A DNA stretch of 64,000 bases from Mytilinidion resinicola (lineage: Eukaryota; Ascomycota; Dothideomycetes; Mytilinidiales; Mytilinidiaceae). The stretch covers positions 143,342 to 207,341 of the forward strand of contig NW_022985453.1 of assembly GCF_010093595.1 (NCBI RefSeq), in the 5' to 3' direction. Position numbers and translations under genes: made by a program. Within the stretch, counting starts at the first letter, position 1, and every line of letters begins with the position of its first letter. The notes under the pieces are model-generated. The model did no database searches. It was given only the letters and a program-made list of their open reading frames with translations, and was not told the origin of the DNA. This document shows positions 11,922 through 23,609 of this stretch, piece by piece.

Positions 11922-12057
11922 GGGTCGCCTGAGCGGGCCAACCGCCCTCCCTGCAACTTTTGGTGGCATTGTAGTCGTATCCATACTCTTTTTGTAGATG
12001 ATTACTATAACGCCACCAAAAGTTGCAGGGAGGGCGGATGGCCCGCTCAGGCGACCC
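11922..12057. repeat. Foldback element with 46-bp arms
   Basis: Arms 11922-11967 and 12012-12057 are reverse complements with a single mismatch over 46 bp, starting gggtcgcctgagcgggcc. The 44-bp spacer also shows weak inverted similarity. This is the shape of a foldback MITE. I could not define a target-site duplication, and I see no second copy in the window. A strong RNA hairpin would form if it were transcribed. Confidence 0.75.
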
Positions 12058-13834
12058 CCTTGTATTGTGGAGCTTTCTTGGTACATTGTGCACATATATA
12101 TTAGGAACATGCATGTGGTGTTTACAAAGCTGTGTGTACCTAAAATACATGCTTCTTCCCCAACCCCATGCACGAACCCACTAACCTAATCCCCTCACCG
12201 ATCCCCCCAATCCCCCCTCACCCCTTTCCCACGTGCCTCGCCGATCCCTTCCCCATCCCCTCCCCCCCTCATCCCCAACCCACCCCCTCGGGTCCCGAGT
12301 CCATGGCGTGCTCCAGCACCCCATCCCCTTTCCTGTCCGCCCTATCCCTCTTCCAACACGCCCACAGACGCCTTGTACCCCCAAAGCGTTCGCCCGCATC
12401 AGCCGTGCCGTCTCTTCCTGGTTTCCCACCCAGTTCCTTCCTTCTTCCCACCCCGTCCCCGTCCCGTCACATGCTACCCATTCCCACCACACGTTCGCAT
12501 ACTGGTCCCTTTTGGGTCTGGTAGAGGAGCAGGGAGCGGAGATATCCGGACGGCTTTCCTATGAGACAAGAGGCAGATCAGAGCTAGGTAGGTAGCCGTG
12601 CTTAGTGAGAGCGGGAGCGGGCATCGGGAGCGGGCATCGGCATCGGGACGCCGCTTATGGCCACGGAACGCGGCGTGCGGGCGGCTCGGGTAGTTAGTAC
12701 AAAGCTTGCGCTTGCGCTACGGTACGGACGGGTGGGTATCTAGTGTAGATTCCCGTCTTAGCTGAGCTTGGCGAGCTTGGTGGTTACTAAGACGTGAGGA
12801 AGTAGTGCTGTGGGAGCAGACTTTGAGGCTAGATAGAGGGTATGGTGGGATAGTGGGATGGTGAGACTTCCGCGGAGGCCATGTTGTGCGAGATAGTGGT
12901 GAAATGGGGAGCGTGGGGGAGTATCAGTTGTACGAGTTAGGTGGTAAAAAAAAGGAAGGAAAGGAGCTGGTCGTCAAAAATGGGGGGTGTTAGAGACAAG
13001 TGGTCGTCAGCAGCTCCTCGCGCTATGGCGCTGAGTGAGAATGTGATGGTGTCAAGGATGAACAACCAAGTTGTGGGGTTCCAAATCGCGCAAAATCAAA
13101 GTCCCGATATTTAACTCCTCCTTATGCCGTTTTGTGCTAATACTAGTTCAAGTGTAGTAAAAGCGGCTGGCTGTTGATGTGAGTGAGGACAATACCGGTT
13201 TCATTAGTGTAGAGATCTCCGCGGTATGGAGGCCTGAAAATATACTCTATAGGCCGCCTTCCAGCGAGCGTGACTCTGAGCGGCTTGAGGAAATCAAGGA
13301 AAACCTCAGACAAAACTCTAGCCTTCCGTTCGTCCATCCATACTCCGTGCATGTATTAACTCTGACCACCTCTCTTTCGCCACGCGTCAAGCTCCCGAAA
13401 GCCAGGCCAAGGCCGAAGAAAAGGCGGTGAAATCTCGAAATAAGGAGCAGACCCTCATCTAATCCAAAAAAGAAGAAAAAGAAGACTCATCTAAAGTCGG
13501 CCAAGGGGGAATATAACGAGTCCAAACACCGGGAAAAAGGAAGCAACTCCAAGCTAGAATCATGAAACAAGCTCCTGCCAGAACCCTCCCCGGGCCCCCT
13601 CAAATTAGATGAGATTAGAATTATATGATTAACTTTTTTTTGTGTCGTTGGAAAGGTTGGCACAGGGTCCAAAAGCAGGTTGGGCCTCAAAAGCGGCCGG
13701 CCCAAACCCCGCAGGTGCGCATATGTCGGGCGTTGCAGGGCAGTCTGACGTGCGTTATGTACCCCAGATTGCGCTCGTAAGGCGTAAGGCAGCAAGGCGC
13801 CTCGGATGGGTGGATAGTGGTAGGTCGTGTCGTG
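12058..13834. other. Non-coding, with C-rich and simple-repeat stretches
   Basis: 12180-12500 is strongly C-rich on the plus strand. 12610-12650 has short direct repeats of gagcgggcatcgg. A plus-strand frame at 13179-13430 (83 aa, basic end PKARPRPKKRR) has no family match or upstream exon and was not called. Confidence 0.5.
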
Positions 13835-14866
13835 TCAGGCGGTCTTTCCGTTGATGGCTTTGAGTTCGACGTCGCTGGATGGTCGTTAGCGAGACGGGTA
13901 GATGCGGGATTAATCGACGCGATACGGAGTCGGTGAGCGAGTCATATGAGCTCGTTTGACTCGAGAATGACGAAATGGAGGTGTTGGGTTGGGGCTCGCG
14001 ATTGGTGAGAGGGGCGCGGCATTTGAGAAAGGATGAAGTTGGGCACCTACAACACCAGACTCGCATTTGGCGGGATATGGCCGGGGAAGCCGCTTTAGAA
14101 CAACCTTGGTCAGCTGGTGTTTTGCACAAAGCCTTGGCAACGCAATACGCCGCGATTGGGAGAAAAAGAGGCGGAATGAATAATCTTCCCGGCTGGGGTT
14201 CCGCGGATCTGCGAGGCCGCGACCAGTCGGTGGAAGGGGTGGTTGCTGTTTGTCGACCGTAGTGTTGGGCCTGGAGATCTGCGATCATATCTCTCCTCCT
14301 GATGCGTGATGTCGCCATTCTGGTTTTTTTCTTGATTTTGAAGAAAAGCGTTTGCTTACCGCGGGCCATACCCATAGTCCCTGCAGCTCTCATTAGTCCA
14401 TTATCAGATCATCCGGGGGTTGATTTTACGTACGCAGTCATAGTCAGAGTCGCCTTCTCGCCTAGCGACATAGCTGCGCTGCTCCCGTTGCCTAGGATGC
14501 CCTCATCCCAGCCTGTGCAGCACGCACTGCAGGTCAGTGAACGGTTTCTAGAGTCCGAACGCAGAGCCTACCCCTGATGACCCTGCCCTCGCCAATTGAG
14601 GTGACGAGATCTCCCCGGCCCTCTGATGAGTCGAATCTGGAACATGCCGTTAGCGGTCTGATCTGGCCATGCAGAGTCTTTCGAGCATCGGGGTAGACCG
14701 AGGTGTTTTACTTTTCAAAAACCTTTTGGGAGACGTACTGCTTGCCCTTGTTGTTGGGGACGGAGGGGTCGTAAATCCAGCCCGTGTACTCCATTGTGAC
14801 TTTGTCACCCTTGGAGGGGAAGTGGACGCCGTTGCCCGCGCTGAGAATGACTTTCTCGACTCCCAT
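13835..14866 (-). CDS. FPR1: FKBP12-type peptidyl-prolyl isomerase
   Basis: Six exons (14739-14866, 14572-14636, 14434-14512, 14360-14380, 14051-14092, 13835-13874) join in frame to 124 aa. FKBPs catalyse cis-trans isomerisation of prolyl bonds, and FKBP12 is the cytosolic receptor for FK506 and rapamycin. The fold signature is clear: VTMEYTGW, FDSSEGRGD, RVIRGWDEG, DYGYGPRGFPGHIPPNASL and VFDVELKAI. Pocket residues are kept: Tyr in EYTG, Phe-Asp in FDSS, Val-Ile-x-x-Trp, Tyr of DYGYG and Phe of VFDVEL. The loop position usually Phe after GRGD is Leu here (GDLV). It carries the short fungal insertion before FDSS. Exon 4 is only 21 nt. Length fits the family (about 108-125 aa). A diverged paralog of the main FKBP12 is the alternative. 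Confidence 0.88.
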
Positions 14867-17036
14867 GGTGGTAGTTTTGGAGGTTAGGAGAAGGGTGGGG
14901 TGCTTGATATGGGGGTGGGGTGGGCCTTGGCTCAATTGGGTATTACGGATCGACAATTGACAAGCGAATTCGCAGCTGGACAAGAATATGAAGGCAGCAA
15001 GAGGACAATTGCGGTGGCGCGAGATCAGACGGAGCGCTCGGGGGGATGGTCTAGCTTTAAGGCGTAGAAAAACGAAGGGTCTAAAGCAATACCGCGTTTC
15101 CGCCCTCCACCACCCCTCTGAGCACCGCTGAGCAGCACTCGCGGCTCTGTCATGTCTGCACCGTGAGTGGTGAGAATCCAGTATGCTAGCGGGCATCGGC
15201 AGGGCCCTTTACGTGGGCGAAGGTGCAGCATCGGCCGGTAGCCCCTCGCATGGCACGACAGAAGAGGGCTGAGGGCTGCGAGATGGCTGCTCCGGATCCT
15301 CGACACCGTTAGACAGACGCCGATAGCCCCAACTCTGCTCCTTCGTCGCGGCGCCTCAGGGATGCCATTCGACAGACCACTCGGGCTACAGCTGATTAGA
15401 TCTCAGACAAGCCGAATAGGATCGCAGCACCCGCGTCCCGATCGCAGCGCCAGCCGTGTGCACGACTGCTGCGCTTGCTTGCTTGCTTGCTTTGCTCCCG
15501 TAGCCGACCGAAACCGCAGCCGACCGAACCGCCATCGTGCTCCATCCCACCCCGCGTCGGCTGGGCTCCGCCGTGGTGACGACGGCGGGGACGGGCTGGA
15601 GAGACGTCGGTGAGCATGGTGGGGCCACAGGGTATGGACTACCTTTGTACGAGGTCTCTACTCTAGACCGGCCAGTCCATCTCAGATAGATTCTCCACTG
15701 TCGGATGCTGCTCCGGAGGCCAGCACTGGGGAAACGATGCTCCTGCTGTTTTCTGTCGTGCCCCCACGGCGCTGTCACTTCTGGCAGCAATCTGGTGGAC
15801 GCGACCGATGTCGTTGGGTGTAGTCAATCGGCTAGCTTGTTCGCTGTCACTGAAGTCACAGGTACCACCGCACGTGATCTTAGGCGAGGCAGCAACACTT
15901 CGTACATCCACAACCTCAGACCACGATACCGCATCCCACAGCACGCCGACGCGTCCAGACCAGATCGACAAGAAGACACGTCCCGATCGCCCTCGGGCCC
16001 CTGCTGCCGGTGGCCATACGCGCCGAGCTGCACAACTCACGATCCAGTGACAGCGACGACGTGCCGACATGCTGATAATGGACATGCGAGCCCGAACTTA
16101 AATCGCACGTCAGCTGGGACACGCTCGAGGAAGACGTTCGCAACAGGCTGTCTGGAAGGCTGCCAAGAGCCGTGTCGGCACGGATATCGCAAGTCTACGA
16201 AGCCGGGGTGCGAAGTACGACATGTCCCCGAGTGTCAATGGCCTCCTCCTGCAGCCTGGGGGGACTGTCTCCACCACGCCCAATCATCCCACTGACGGAT
16301 GCCGCTTCTTGCTTCCGCTTATCGGCTACTGCACACCTGTCCAGGTTTTGAAGCGCTCGGAGAATGCATCGAGCCACTCTACCCGAGTCTGCTCGCTGTA
16401 CATCGGTGAACACCAGCGCTATGGCCTACAACTATCCCAATGTCTGCTTTGGAGGGGTACGGACTGCGGCTCGACGTCGAGAGTGCCCCGCAGGTCACCC
16501 TTGTCCTCGAGACTAGCGCACGTTCCTGGCTTTCCGTCACACGTGTCTCGCTATGACGGCCATGCAGCCCAAGCCCCTACAAAGCAATCATGCCACTCCA
16601 TCCCACCCCAAGCCTGCCCACGCACAGCGAGCTCCGATCGTGATCCTATCCGTGCTTTGCTCTTGGGCTCCCCGAACCCTTGGCCTGGGTCCTGCGACAG
16701 TCCCGCCGGTGCCAGCCAACCGCTCGTACTGGTCCCTTTTCTGCGCTTGCAGCGGTTGAGGGTTGACCCATTTTTCAAATCTGAGAGACCCATGCCAGGC
16801 TACTTCTGGAAGCTGCAGCGTGAAATGTCTTGGGCGAATCGCAGAATATGTAACCTTGCCCTCAGGAATACGACTTTGATCTTTTTTATTTTTTGTACTT
16901 CGCGCGTTTGTCGCCGGACCCAGTGTTTCTGTCCGTCGTGACTGCTTTACCCTTGCGTCACGCGTCTTAGTGGTGCGCGACGGTCGAGAGAGCCTTGCAC
17001 AGTGCTTGCATTAGCACCGTCGGGGCTCGCGGCTTC
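14867..17036. other. GC-rich intergenic region, no supported gene
   Basis: This 2.2-kb span holds the FKBP promoter and the 3' flank of HIS2. Long frames occur on both strands (for example a plus-strand frame ending at 16941). They are Ser/Arg/Pro-rich, overlap one another and show no domain. A short gcttgc tandem run lies near 15475-15492. Confidence 0.5.
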
Positions 17037-18077
17037 TCAAGGATTTGCTGCCCAAAACGCATGATTCTTGAGCTGCGAGATGCTCACGCTGGAGAATCGA
17101 GGAGTGGGAGATCGCCGATCTGCTCCGCTTTGGGAGTTGCAGTCGGCGATGTAAATATTGGGTATGCTGGCTTTCTCTATGAAGTGTAGCAGGCGGCGGT
17201 AATTTGTGCCGATTTGTTCGATGCCGTGACTGTCGTCGGACATGCTGAAACGGCCCCCCATGCGACGAAATGTCTGGATTACGTGAGTGGCAAACAGTTC
17301 AATGCCGGGCTACAGAGTACGACTTACCTCACAGACCTCGAGACATGGATATGGCTCGTCCAGGCCCTTCCGGAGCGCAGCAGAGTTCAGTTCCAACACA
17401 CCATCGTACGATATGATGTACTCCAGATTGCGCAATGCCTTTGTCCAGACGCCCTTGAACTTCTGAAACCCAGTGTTGGGCTCGTCGCTCATCAGTCTTA
17501 TCACGTCGAAGTGCCCCACGATTGCGGGCTGGAGAGCTTGGAGCATTTCGTACTGCGAATCGAAGTAATCTTCAAAAAGTCGTTCATCTGTGCCTCCTGC
17601 TTTTTCGCGAGCGCTCTGGTATGTGTGCTTGTCGAAGTCAATCGGTATCGTGTGGACATGATGAACAGAGCCAATGAGGAAGTCGTAGGGGTGCTTTGCG
17701 ACGAGCGACCGTATGAGTCCGAGAGTCGACGGCCGTATCCATTCCGTCTCAAAGGCAATGGGCAGATCGATTTGTCCGGCATACATCTCCCTAAGTCGCA
17801 CAGCTTCGGCGTAAAACGCGTCGGCCAACTGAACAAGGCCTTCCTCGGTGTAGGATGCTTCCTGCTATTGCCAGACGTTAGCTGTGCCTCTTGTGCCGCA
17901 TGTGACAAGCACCGTGCGCACTTCCTCAGGGTAGAAGTCCTCCTTCTCGCGATGCATATGCTCCGTCAACGCATACGTCCGGAACCCGCTCGCTATCGCT
18001 GTCCGCACGACCTCTTCCAGCGTGTCCTTCGCATGGGCGCAGAATTGGCCCGAATGGCTATGATGCGAGTAGGGCAT
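17037..18077 (-). CDS. HIS2: Histidinol-phosphatase (PHP family)
   Basis: Exons 17922-18077, 17328-17864 and 17037-17273 (introns of 57 and 54 nt) give 309 aa. The enzyme removes phosphate from L-histidinol phosphate, the step before the final oxidations of histidine synthesis. Metal-binding motifs of the PHP fold are present: MPYSHHSHSGQFC at the start, ALTEHMHRE, AFETEWI, GSVHHVHTIPIDFD, VGHFDVIRLMSDE, and near the end FSMSDDSHG. The last matches the SDDSHG metal site of fungal His2. The length fits the fungal family of about 300-335 aa. No signal peptide is present, so it is probably cytosolic. Confidence 0.92.
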
Positions 18078-18566
18078 TGTGGGAGCGCGCGAAAAGCTAC
18101 TGTGACAGACGCCAGGGCCAATTGGGCTGGAGACAGCTGAGAGAGGCAGATGTAGTCGAATTAAAGCACTTGAAGATCGTGGACAGGCCGGGTGACGTTG
18201 CGATCGAAATGGGAGAGGTGCAGCAGAGAAGGCCCGACTTTCTGAAATCGTGTGCCTTGCTTGGCAACGGCGACCTGCGGGTGCACACCGCAGTACGGCA
18301 CGGTGCCACGGGTGCAGACAGATCAGCCTCAACCCTGGACTTTGCTCGTCAATCGCACCGTGATCTCCATCTGGGTTCGTCTCGCTGTCACTCCATGCAC
18401 CAAACCGCCATTTCGGCCACTGCGAGCGGATTAGCGTGGACAGTGTGAAGCACCAAAGGATGTCAACACAGGCTCAAATGAATTCAACGCTCCTTCTTCT
18501 CGCGTTCGTGCTTGTCTCGCTCCTTAATACATCCATCGTCCTTCAAGATAGTCTGCCCCTCTGCCT
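18078..18566. other. Intergenic region HIS2-SDR
   Basis: This 489-bp gap is between the HIS2 start and the SDR stop, both on the minus strand. It should contain the HIS2 promoter. No gene or repeat is recognised. Confidence 0.6.
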
Positions 18567-19603
18567 TTAAAGGCTCTTCGTAACCCCCGGCACAATCGCC
18601 TCCAGCCGCCCTACCAGCTCCGTCCACACCCTCTCCTGCGCTATTTTCCCCTCCGGCTTCAACACAATCCCACCCGGTGGCTTAATCTTGCAGTCCCCCA
18701 AGTACTTCCCATGCGTTTCCGGCCCCTGGCTGGCTGCATGCACGAGCGTCCTACTACCAGCTTCCGTTGTTCGACCGAGCAAGGACTTCATAATTCGGAG
18801 GCCCAAGCCGGCTTCACGCATTAGCTCCCTGTCAGATGTCTCGTCAGCAGCGCGCTCGTATGTTGGGGCCCAGTAGACTTGAGCAGGACTTACGAATGAC
18901 ACAACCCCGGGTTCAGACAGTTGACCGTGACTCCCAGCTCCTCAGCCTTATGCTCCCCCGCAAACGCCCTAACCCCAAACACCTCCAGCAACTTACTCAC
19001 CGGATATCGATCCATCGCATCAAACTTCCCCTCGTCATTCAACGCCTCGAAGATCTTGCCGTCCGGGGCTGCTTTCTCCTGGAACGCGGTTTTTGCGTGG
19101 ACCTCTGAAGTTGTGATGGAAAGAGTAGGCTTCGTATCGTACGTCTTCGCCGTCTCCCTCATCTTCGGCAGCACCAGGAACGTCAGCAAAAACGTGGCGA
19201 TCACATTAACCGTAATCATCGACTCCGTGCCCTCAACCAACGCAAAGTTCGCCGGAGCGATGCCCGCATTAGCAAGGAAGATGTCGACACGCTCTAGCCC
19301 CGCCACGCGTGCTGCGAAGGAGCGGACGGAGGCGTAGCTGGCCACGTCGAGTTGCCAGACCTGGACGACGGATGCGGCGCACTTGGTTGACTGCTCGATG
19401 TCGGCCTTGGCGGCATTGCCTTTGTCGACGCTGCGGACGCCGAGGATAACGGTGCTGGCGCCCAGGCGCGTGAAGTGGCGTGCTGCTTCTTTCCCGAGGC
19501 CGGTGTTGCTGCCAGTTATGATGACCGTTCTGCCGGTGTAAGATCCGCTGGGGTAGATGGGGGTGACGAAGAGCTGGGAGTGCACAAAACTGAAGAAGCT
19601 CAT
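18567..19603 (-). CDS. Short-chain dehydrogenase (retinol dehydrogenase-like)
   Basis: Exons 18894-19603 and 18567-18828 (65-nt intron, gtaagt...gacag) give 323 aa. The start was put at MSFFSFVHSQLF. An upstream in-frame Met at 19699 would add 32 residues not typical of the family. A Rossmann fold is shown by the cofactor motif TGSNTGLGKEAARHF, the NAG motif (LANAGIAP) and the catalytic YPVSK. Arg after the second strand (GVRSVDKG) suggests NADP(H). The family reduces or oxidises small hydrophobic alcohols and carbonyls; the substrate is not predictable. It faces the divergent aldo-keto reductase gene across about 1.1 kb. Confidence 0.9.
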
Positions 19604-20567
19604 GATCGTGAAGCTTTGCAAATTATTTTTGGACAGTTGGATTGCTGTGAGTGTGTTGAGGTTTGGATTGTGAGGATGAAGGTTGAGTACTGCGGGCACC
19701 GGCTCTTATATCAGGTCGAAGGGATGGGGATAGGAGTTAGTCCATTAATGATGAACGTCCATCTCTAGAGAATAGACGAAGGGAGTCGAGCCCGAAGTAG
19801 TCGGAAGTATGGTTCGGCCGACTACTTTTCATGGTAGTCCCATTATGGTTTCGTACATGGGGTAGTCGGGGAGACGATTCCGGGTAGCCAATGAGAGACT
19901 GGGAGTCTGACAAGGAATAGCGTCGCGTCTTCGCCCTGGTTAGTCGTCTAGATTCGAGAGCACCAATGAAGTGGAAGCATGCCGAGTCTTTAAAGGAGTT
20001 TGGAAGAGTGATGAATAGTGCCAAGGTCCCAGCTCTCTTGAGCTCTGTCCAAGGCCAATCTCTTCTAAGCCTTGGAATAGAGCGTGGAAGTAGTCTGCGA
20101 GTACTTCTTGTGGTGATACGAGTTCAGTGGCCTTCTTTGGACAATGCCTTCAAGACAGGCGCACATTGTATATCTAACTCGAACGCTACTATGCCTTAGA
20201 ATAACGAACTATGACTGACGAAACTATTTGAGCGATACTAGCATAACACTCCTCAGAATGGAATTTGCGTACCTCCGTAGAGGTAGCGCGGCGAGTCTGT
20301 AGTGCTCTAATTCGTTCCTCGCAGAGTATTGCTCAAACAAGCCTAGCGCATTTAGCCGAAACTGGAGCGTATCACGTGCTCTACCCTCCTAGGAAATACT
20401 TCTCGAGCCGAGCCTCTATATCCATTGTCTCCGTCCACGACCACTAAGCCGCAATTACTGCCTCCTCAAAGCGGTCGGTGATCATTTAGATCAACAATTC
20501 TTAAATCCGTGACTTGAATCATCAATCACGGTTACCACTTACCCCATACGATGGGGAATCGCTGGCG
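19604..20567. other. Divergent promoter region between SDR and AKR
   Basis: No gene is seen. Near 19796-19826 there is a small inverted repeat of agtagtcgg and ccgactact around a CGG/CCG-rich core, followed by another gtagtcgggg. CGG triplets are the usual half-sites of Zn2Cys6 regulators, so this is a candidate shared operator. That role is inference only. Confidence 0.4.
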
Positions 20568-20575
20568 TATATATA
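20568..20575 (+). promoter_or_regulatory. TATA-like box of the AKR gene
   Basis: TATATATA lies 111 bp upstream of the ATG at 20686, followed by a pyrimidine-rich leader. The position and sequence fit a core promoter. Confidence 0.5.
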
Positions 20576-20685
20576 GGACTTTGTTCCATGTGGAGACCAT
20601 CTCATAACTCCACCAGCTTCGAAACTCTCGTCTTCATTCGAAACTCTAAGCACTCCTTTCTCTAGAAAATCATTCTAGTTCAAAC

Positions 20686-21877
20686 ATGCCTCCACCACCC
20701 GTTCCCGCCTCTCTCCAGGCCAGCCTCGACGCCACAAAAGTCGACTATGTCCAACTCGGCGCCTCTGGCCTCCGTGTCTCGGCCCCCATCCTCGGAACTA
20801 TGGCGATCGGAAGTAAGGAATGGATGCCATGGACCATCGAGGAAGCCGAGGGACTCGAACTCCTCAAAGCAGCATACGACAGAGGTATCCACCATCCACA
20901 AACCTCAAAACGCAAGGTCAACTAACACAGTCCATAGGCCTAACAACCTGGGACACCGCCAACGTCTACTCCAGTGGCGTAAACGAAGAAATCGTCGGAA
21001 AGGCGCTCAAGAAGTTTGAGATTCCCCGTGAGAAAGTCACCATCCTCGCGAAAGTCATGGGCACCGTCCCCGAAGAAGCCGGCATCTTCAACTGGTTCTA
21101 CGAGGCCCAGCTCGGGAAGAGCAAGGACTACGTGAACCAAGGCGGTACGCTACCCCCTCTCCTCTCCTCCCTTCCAACCGCTGTACTCATACTCACTTCC
21201 CCACCCCAGGCCTCTCCCGCGGCGCCATCTTCAAGGCAGTCGATGCTTCTCTGAAAAGACTAGGAACAGACTACATCGACCTCCTCCAAATCCACCGCTA
21301 CGACCCCACCGTGCCGCCCGCTGAAACCATGAAAGCGCTGCACGACCTCGTCGAGTCCGGAAAAGTCCGCTACATCGGCGCCTCCAGCATGTGGGCGTAC
21401 CAATTCGCCACCCTCCAGTTCACAGCCGAAAAACACAACTGGACCAAGTTCATCAGCATGCAAAACCGCTACAACCTCGCCTACCGCGAGGAGGAGCGCG
21501 AGATGAACAAATTCTGTGCCGAAACCGGCATCGGGCTGATCCCGTGGGGCGCGCTGAGCGGGGGTTTGCTGGCGAAGCCGTGGGGGCAGGAGAGTGGGAG
21601 GAGCGAGATGGCGAAGATGATGGGGGGCGTGACGGAGGTGGATGTGGCGATTAATAAGAGGGTGCAGGAGGTGGCGGAGAAAAGGGGGTGGAAGATGGCG
21701 CAAGTGGCGTTGGCGTGGGTGAGGGCGAAGGGGGCGATTCCGATTGTGGGGCTGGCAAGTGCGAGTGTGGAGAGGTTGGAAGAGACGTGTGGGATTAGGG
21801 GGAAGGAGTTGACTAAGGAGGAGGTGAGGTTTTTGGAGGAGTTGTATGTGCCGAAGCCGGTTGCTGGGCATTCTTGA
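20686..21877 (+). CDS. Aldo-keto reductase
   Basis: Exons 20686-20884, 20938-21144 and 21210-21877 (introns of 53 and 65 nt) give 357 aa. The (beta/alpha)8 aldo-keto reductase tetrad is visible: Asp in WDTANVYSSG, Tyr in the same motif, Lys in TILAKVMG and His in LLQIHRYDP. NADPH-binding parts follow (YIGASSMWAYQF, MQNRYNLAYREEE, IPWGALSGGLL, IVGLASASVERLEE). It resembles the AKR9/YajO-like group of fungal reductases that act on aldehydes and aryl alcohols. The exact substrate is not predictable. Two SDR genes flank it, which hints at, but does not prove, shared metabolism. Confidence 0.93.
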
Positions 21878-22433
21878 GGTTGATGGGAGAGGGAGAGAGA
21901 GCGGGGAAAGGGGTGGTTGGGGATTGCTAGTGAAGTAGTAGAGAGTAGCATATAGATGAAGTTATCGCATTGAAGTTTTCAGTTTCAGTTGTGGGACAAT
22001 TATTTGAAGAGGGCTTTGGGCCTAATGCTAATTCCTTTTGCAGAAGAGAAAACTCGCCAATCTGTAATCGTCAACAGCAAGGATATTGATGGTCGTGCGG
22101 AATAAAAGAGATAAAGGCTAAGAAAACAGAGGGTATCAGAAGATTAAAAAATTGGGGACCGACGAGGACAGAATGCATAACATACTCCGCGAACCAATCC
22201 TCGTGCAGCGTTCGATGCGCTGACGACCTGCTTACCAGATTTGGAGTTGTTTCAGTGCACTCTGAAATGATAAGAAGCTAAATTTCACACGCTGACAGCC
22301 GGCCTACTTGCCGCTGTTTGTGGTGCTTCAGCACCTCATTATAAATTAGGACGAGATGAGAGAAACGGCGTGCCCAAACTTGTGTCCTAGACTGTATGAT
22401 AGAAAAGCTAGAGAAACCGTTGATCATGGATTC
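21878..22433. other. Convergent 3' flanks, AKR and SDR
   Basis: This 556-bp gap lies between two convergent genes. Purine-rich 3' flank sequence follows the AKR stop. No gene, repeat or RNA is recognised. Confidence 0.6.
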
Positions 22434-23609
22434 TCAGCCGTGCCCTATTGGTCGCTTGACAGTTGATTCACCCACGTCCTGCCATCCCTTCCCAAGCACT
22501 TCAGTAACTTGATGGTCGGTCCAGTACCAAAGATTCTTCTGAAGATCCTTGTTCTCCGCCAGCGTGCTGGGCTTGCTTTCTGTCGCTATTGGGACGAAGT
22601 ACTTGCCCTTGATATCTTTCAATTCGACGTCTCTGTTGGTGGCAAGGAATAAAGCGGTAGCAGCACCTTCTTCGACAGTCTGACCCATGATACTGAATAC
22701 TGGTTTGAACGCTGAGCCAACGAAGTTGCCGAAGAACAGCTTCCACGTATCGAATGCATCAGTCGGAATGTTTCCCGGGAAGAAGCTATTGACGTATACA
22801 TTAGTTACGCCCTTCTTCTGGAGTCGTTTCGCCAGTTCTCGAGTGAACATGATGCCAGCAAGCTTGGCTCGGGCATAGCGCCAAACAGCATCAAAAAGTA
22901 CGGGCGATTTCGTCGGCTTAGGAGAGGTCAGTAACGACAGATCCAGCTCTTGACAAGCCATGTGAAGCGACGAGTTGGTATCAACAACCCGCGCACCGCC
23001 GAATGTCGCTGCCGTCCGCTCAATCAGTGGCAGGAGGATGTTAGTGAGAGTAAAGTGGCCGACGTGGATGATCGCGAACACGGTCTCGGTTCCATCTGGG
23101 GACAAGGAGTAATCCGGGGTTGGAGGAACAGCTGTACCTGACGCGTCAGCCGCGTCCACATCCCCAACCGCCGCGGTTCACATTAGAAGCATAATTTTAA
23201 ACTTACCAGCATTGTTGAGGAGAATATCCAATCGATCGAGTTTGCTGAGTAGCTCGTTCGATGCCCTTGCGACGTCTTTGACGCTACTGAGGTCGCAAGG
23301 TATAAACTCGGTTCTTGATTCAACGTCGCTCCGCTTCAGGCCTTTCTTGTTCACCCATTCGGACATTGCATCTTGGTATTTTGCGGCGCTGCGCGCGATG
23401 ATGTATACTTTGGAGATGCCATGGAGTAGTAGTTGCGCGGTAATTTCGCGGCCGATACCGGATTGGCCGCCTGTGATGACGGCGACCTCGCCCGAGAGGT
23501 GCGGGGTGTCTGCATGCTTGGAGTTGTGGTGAGTGGTAAAGCCGCCTGCGCTTAGGAGAGTCAGGGGGTTGTAGGAAGGGAGAGTTGAGAAGGGGTTGTA
23601 GAGCCTCAT
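22434..23609 (-). CDS. Short-chain dehydrogenase/reductase
   Basis: Exons 23207-23609 and 22434-23137 (69-nt intron, gtaagt...cgtcag) give 368 aa. The chosen acceptor rebuilds the family's NNAG motif exactly across the junction. A second acceptor six bases downstream would give NNAA instead. Cofactor motif ITGGQSGIGREI, the strand-end ARS, and active-site Tyr/Lys in WRYARAKLAG are present, with VNSFFPGNIPT after it. It is slightly longer than a classical SDR (about 250-330 aa), mostly through the N-terminal extension and C-terminal tail. The substrate is unknown. Confidence 0.88.

Noticed and set aside
11922..12057. CRISPR-like or terminator reading of the inverted repeat
   Set aside because: Single inverted pair in a eukaryotic context with no direct repeats or spacers; a foldback element is the simpler explanation.
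13179..13430. 83-aa plus-strand frame with a basic end
   Set aside because: No domain, no promoter signal, no splice partners.
16222..16941. 239-aa plus-strand frame
   Set aside because: Composition-driven (Ser/Arg/Pro/Cys), with overlapping frames on both strands and no recognisable domain.
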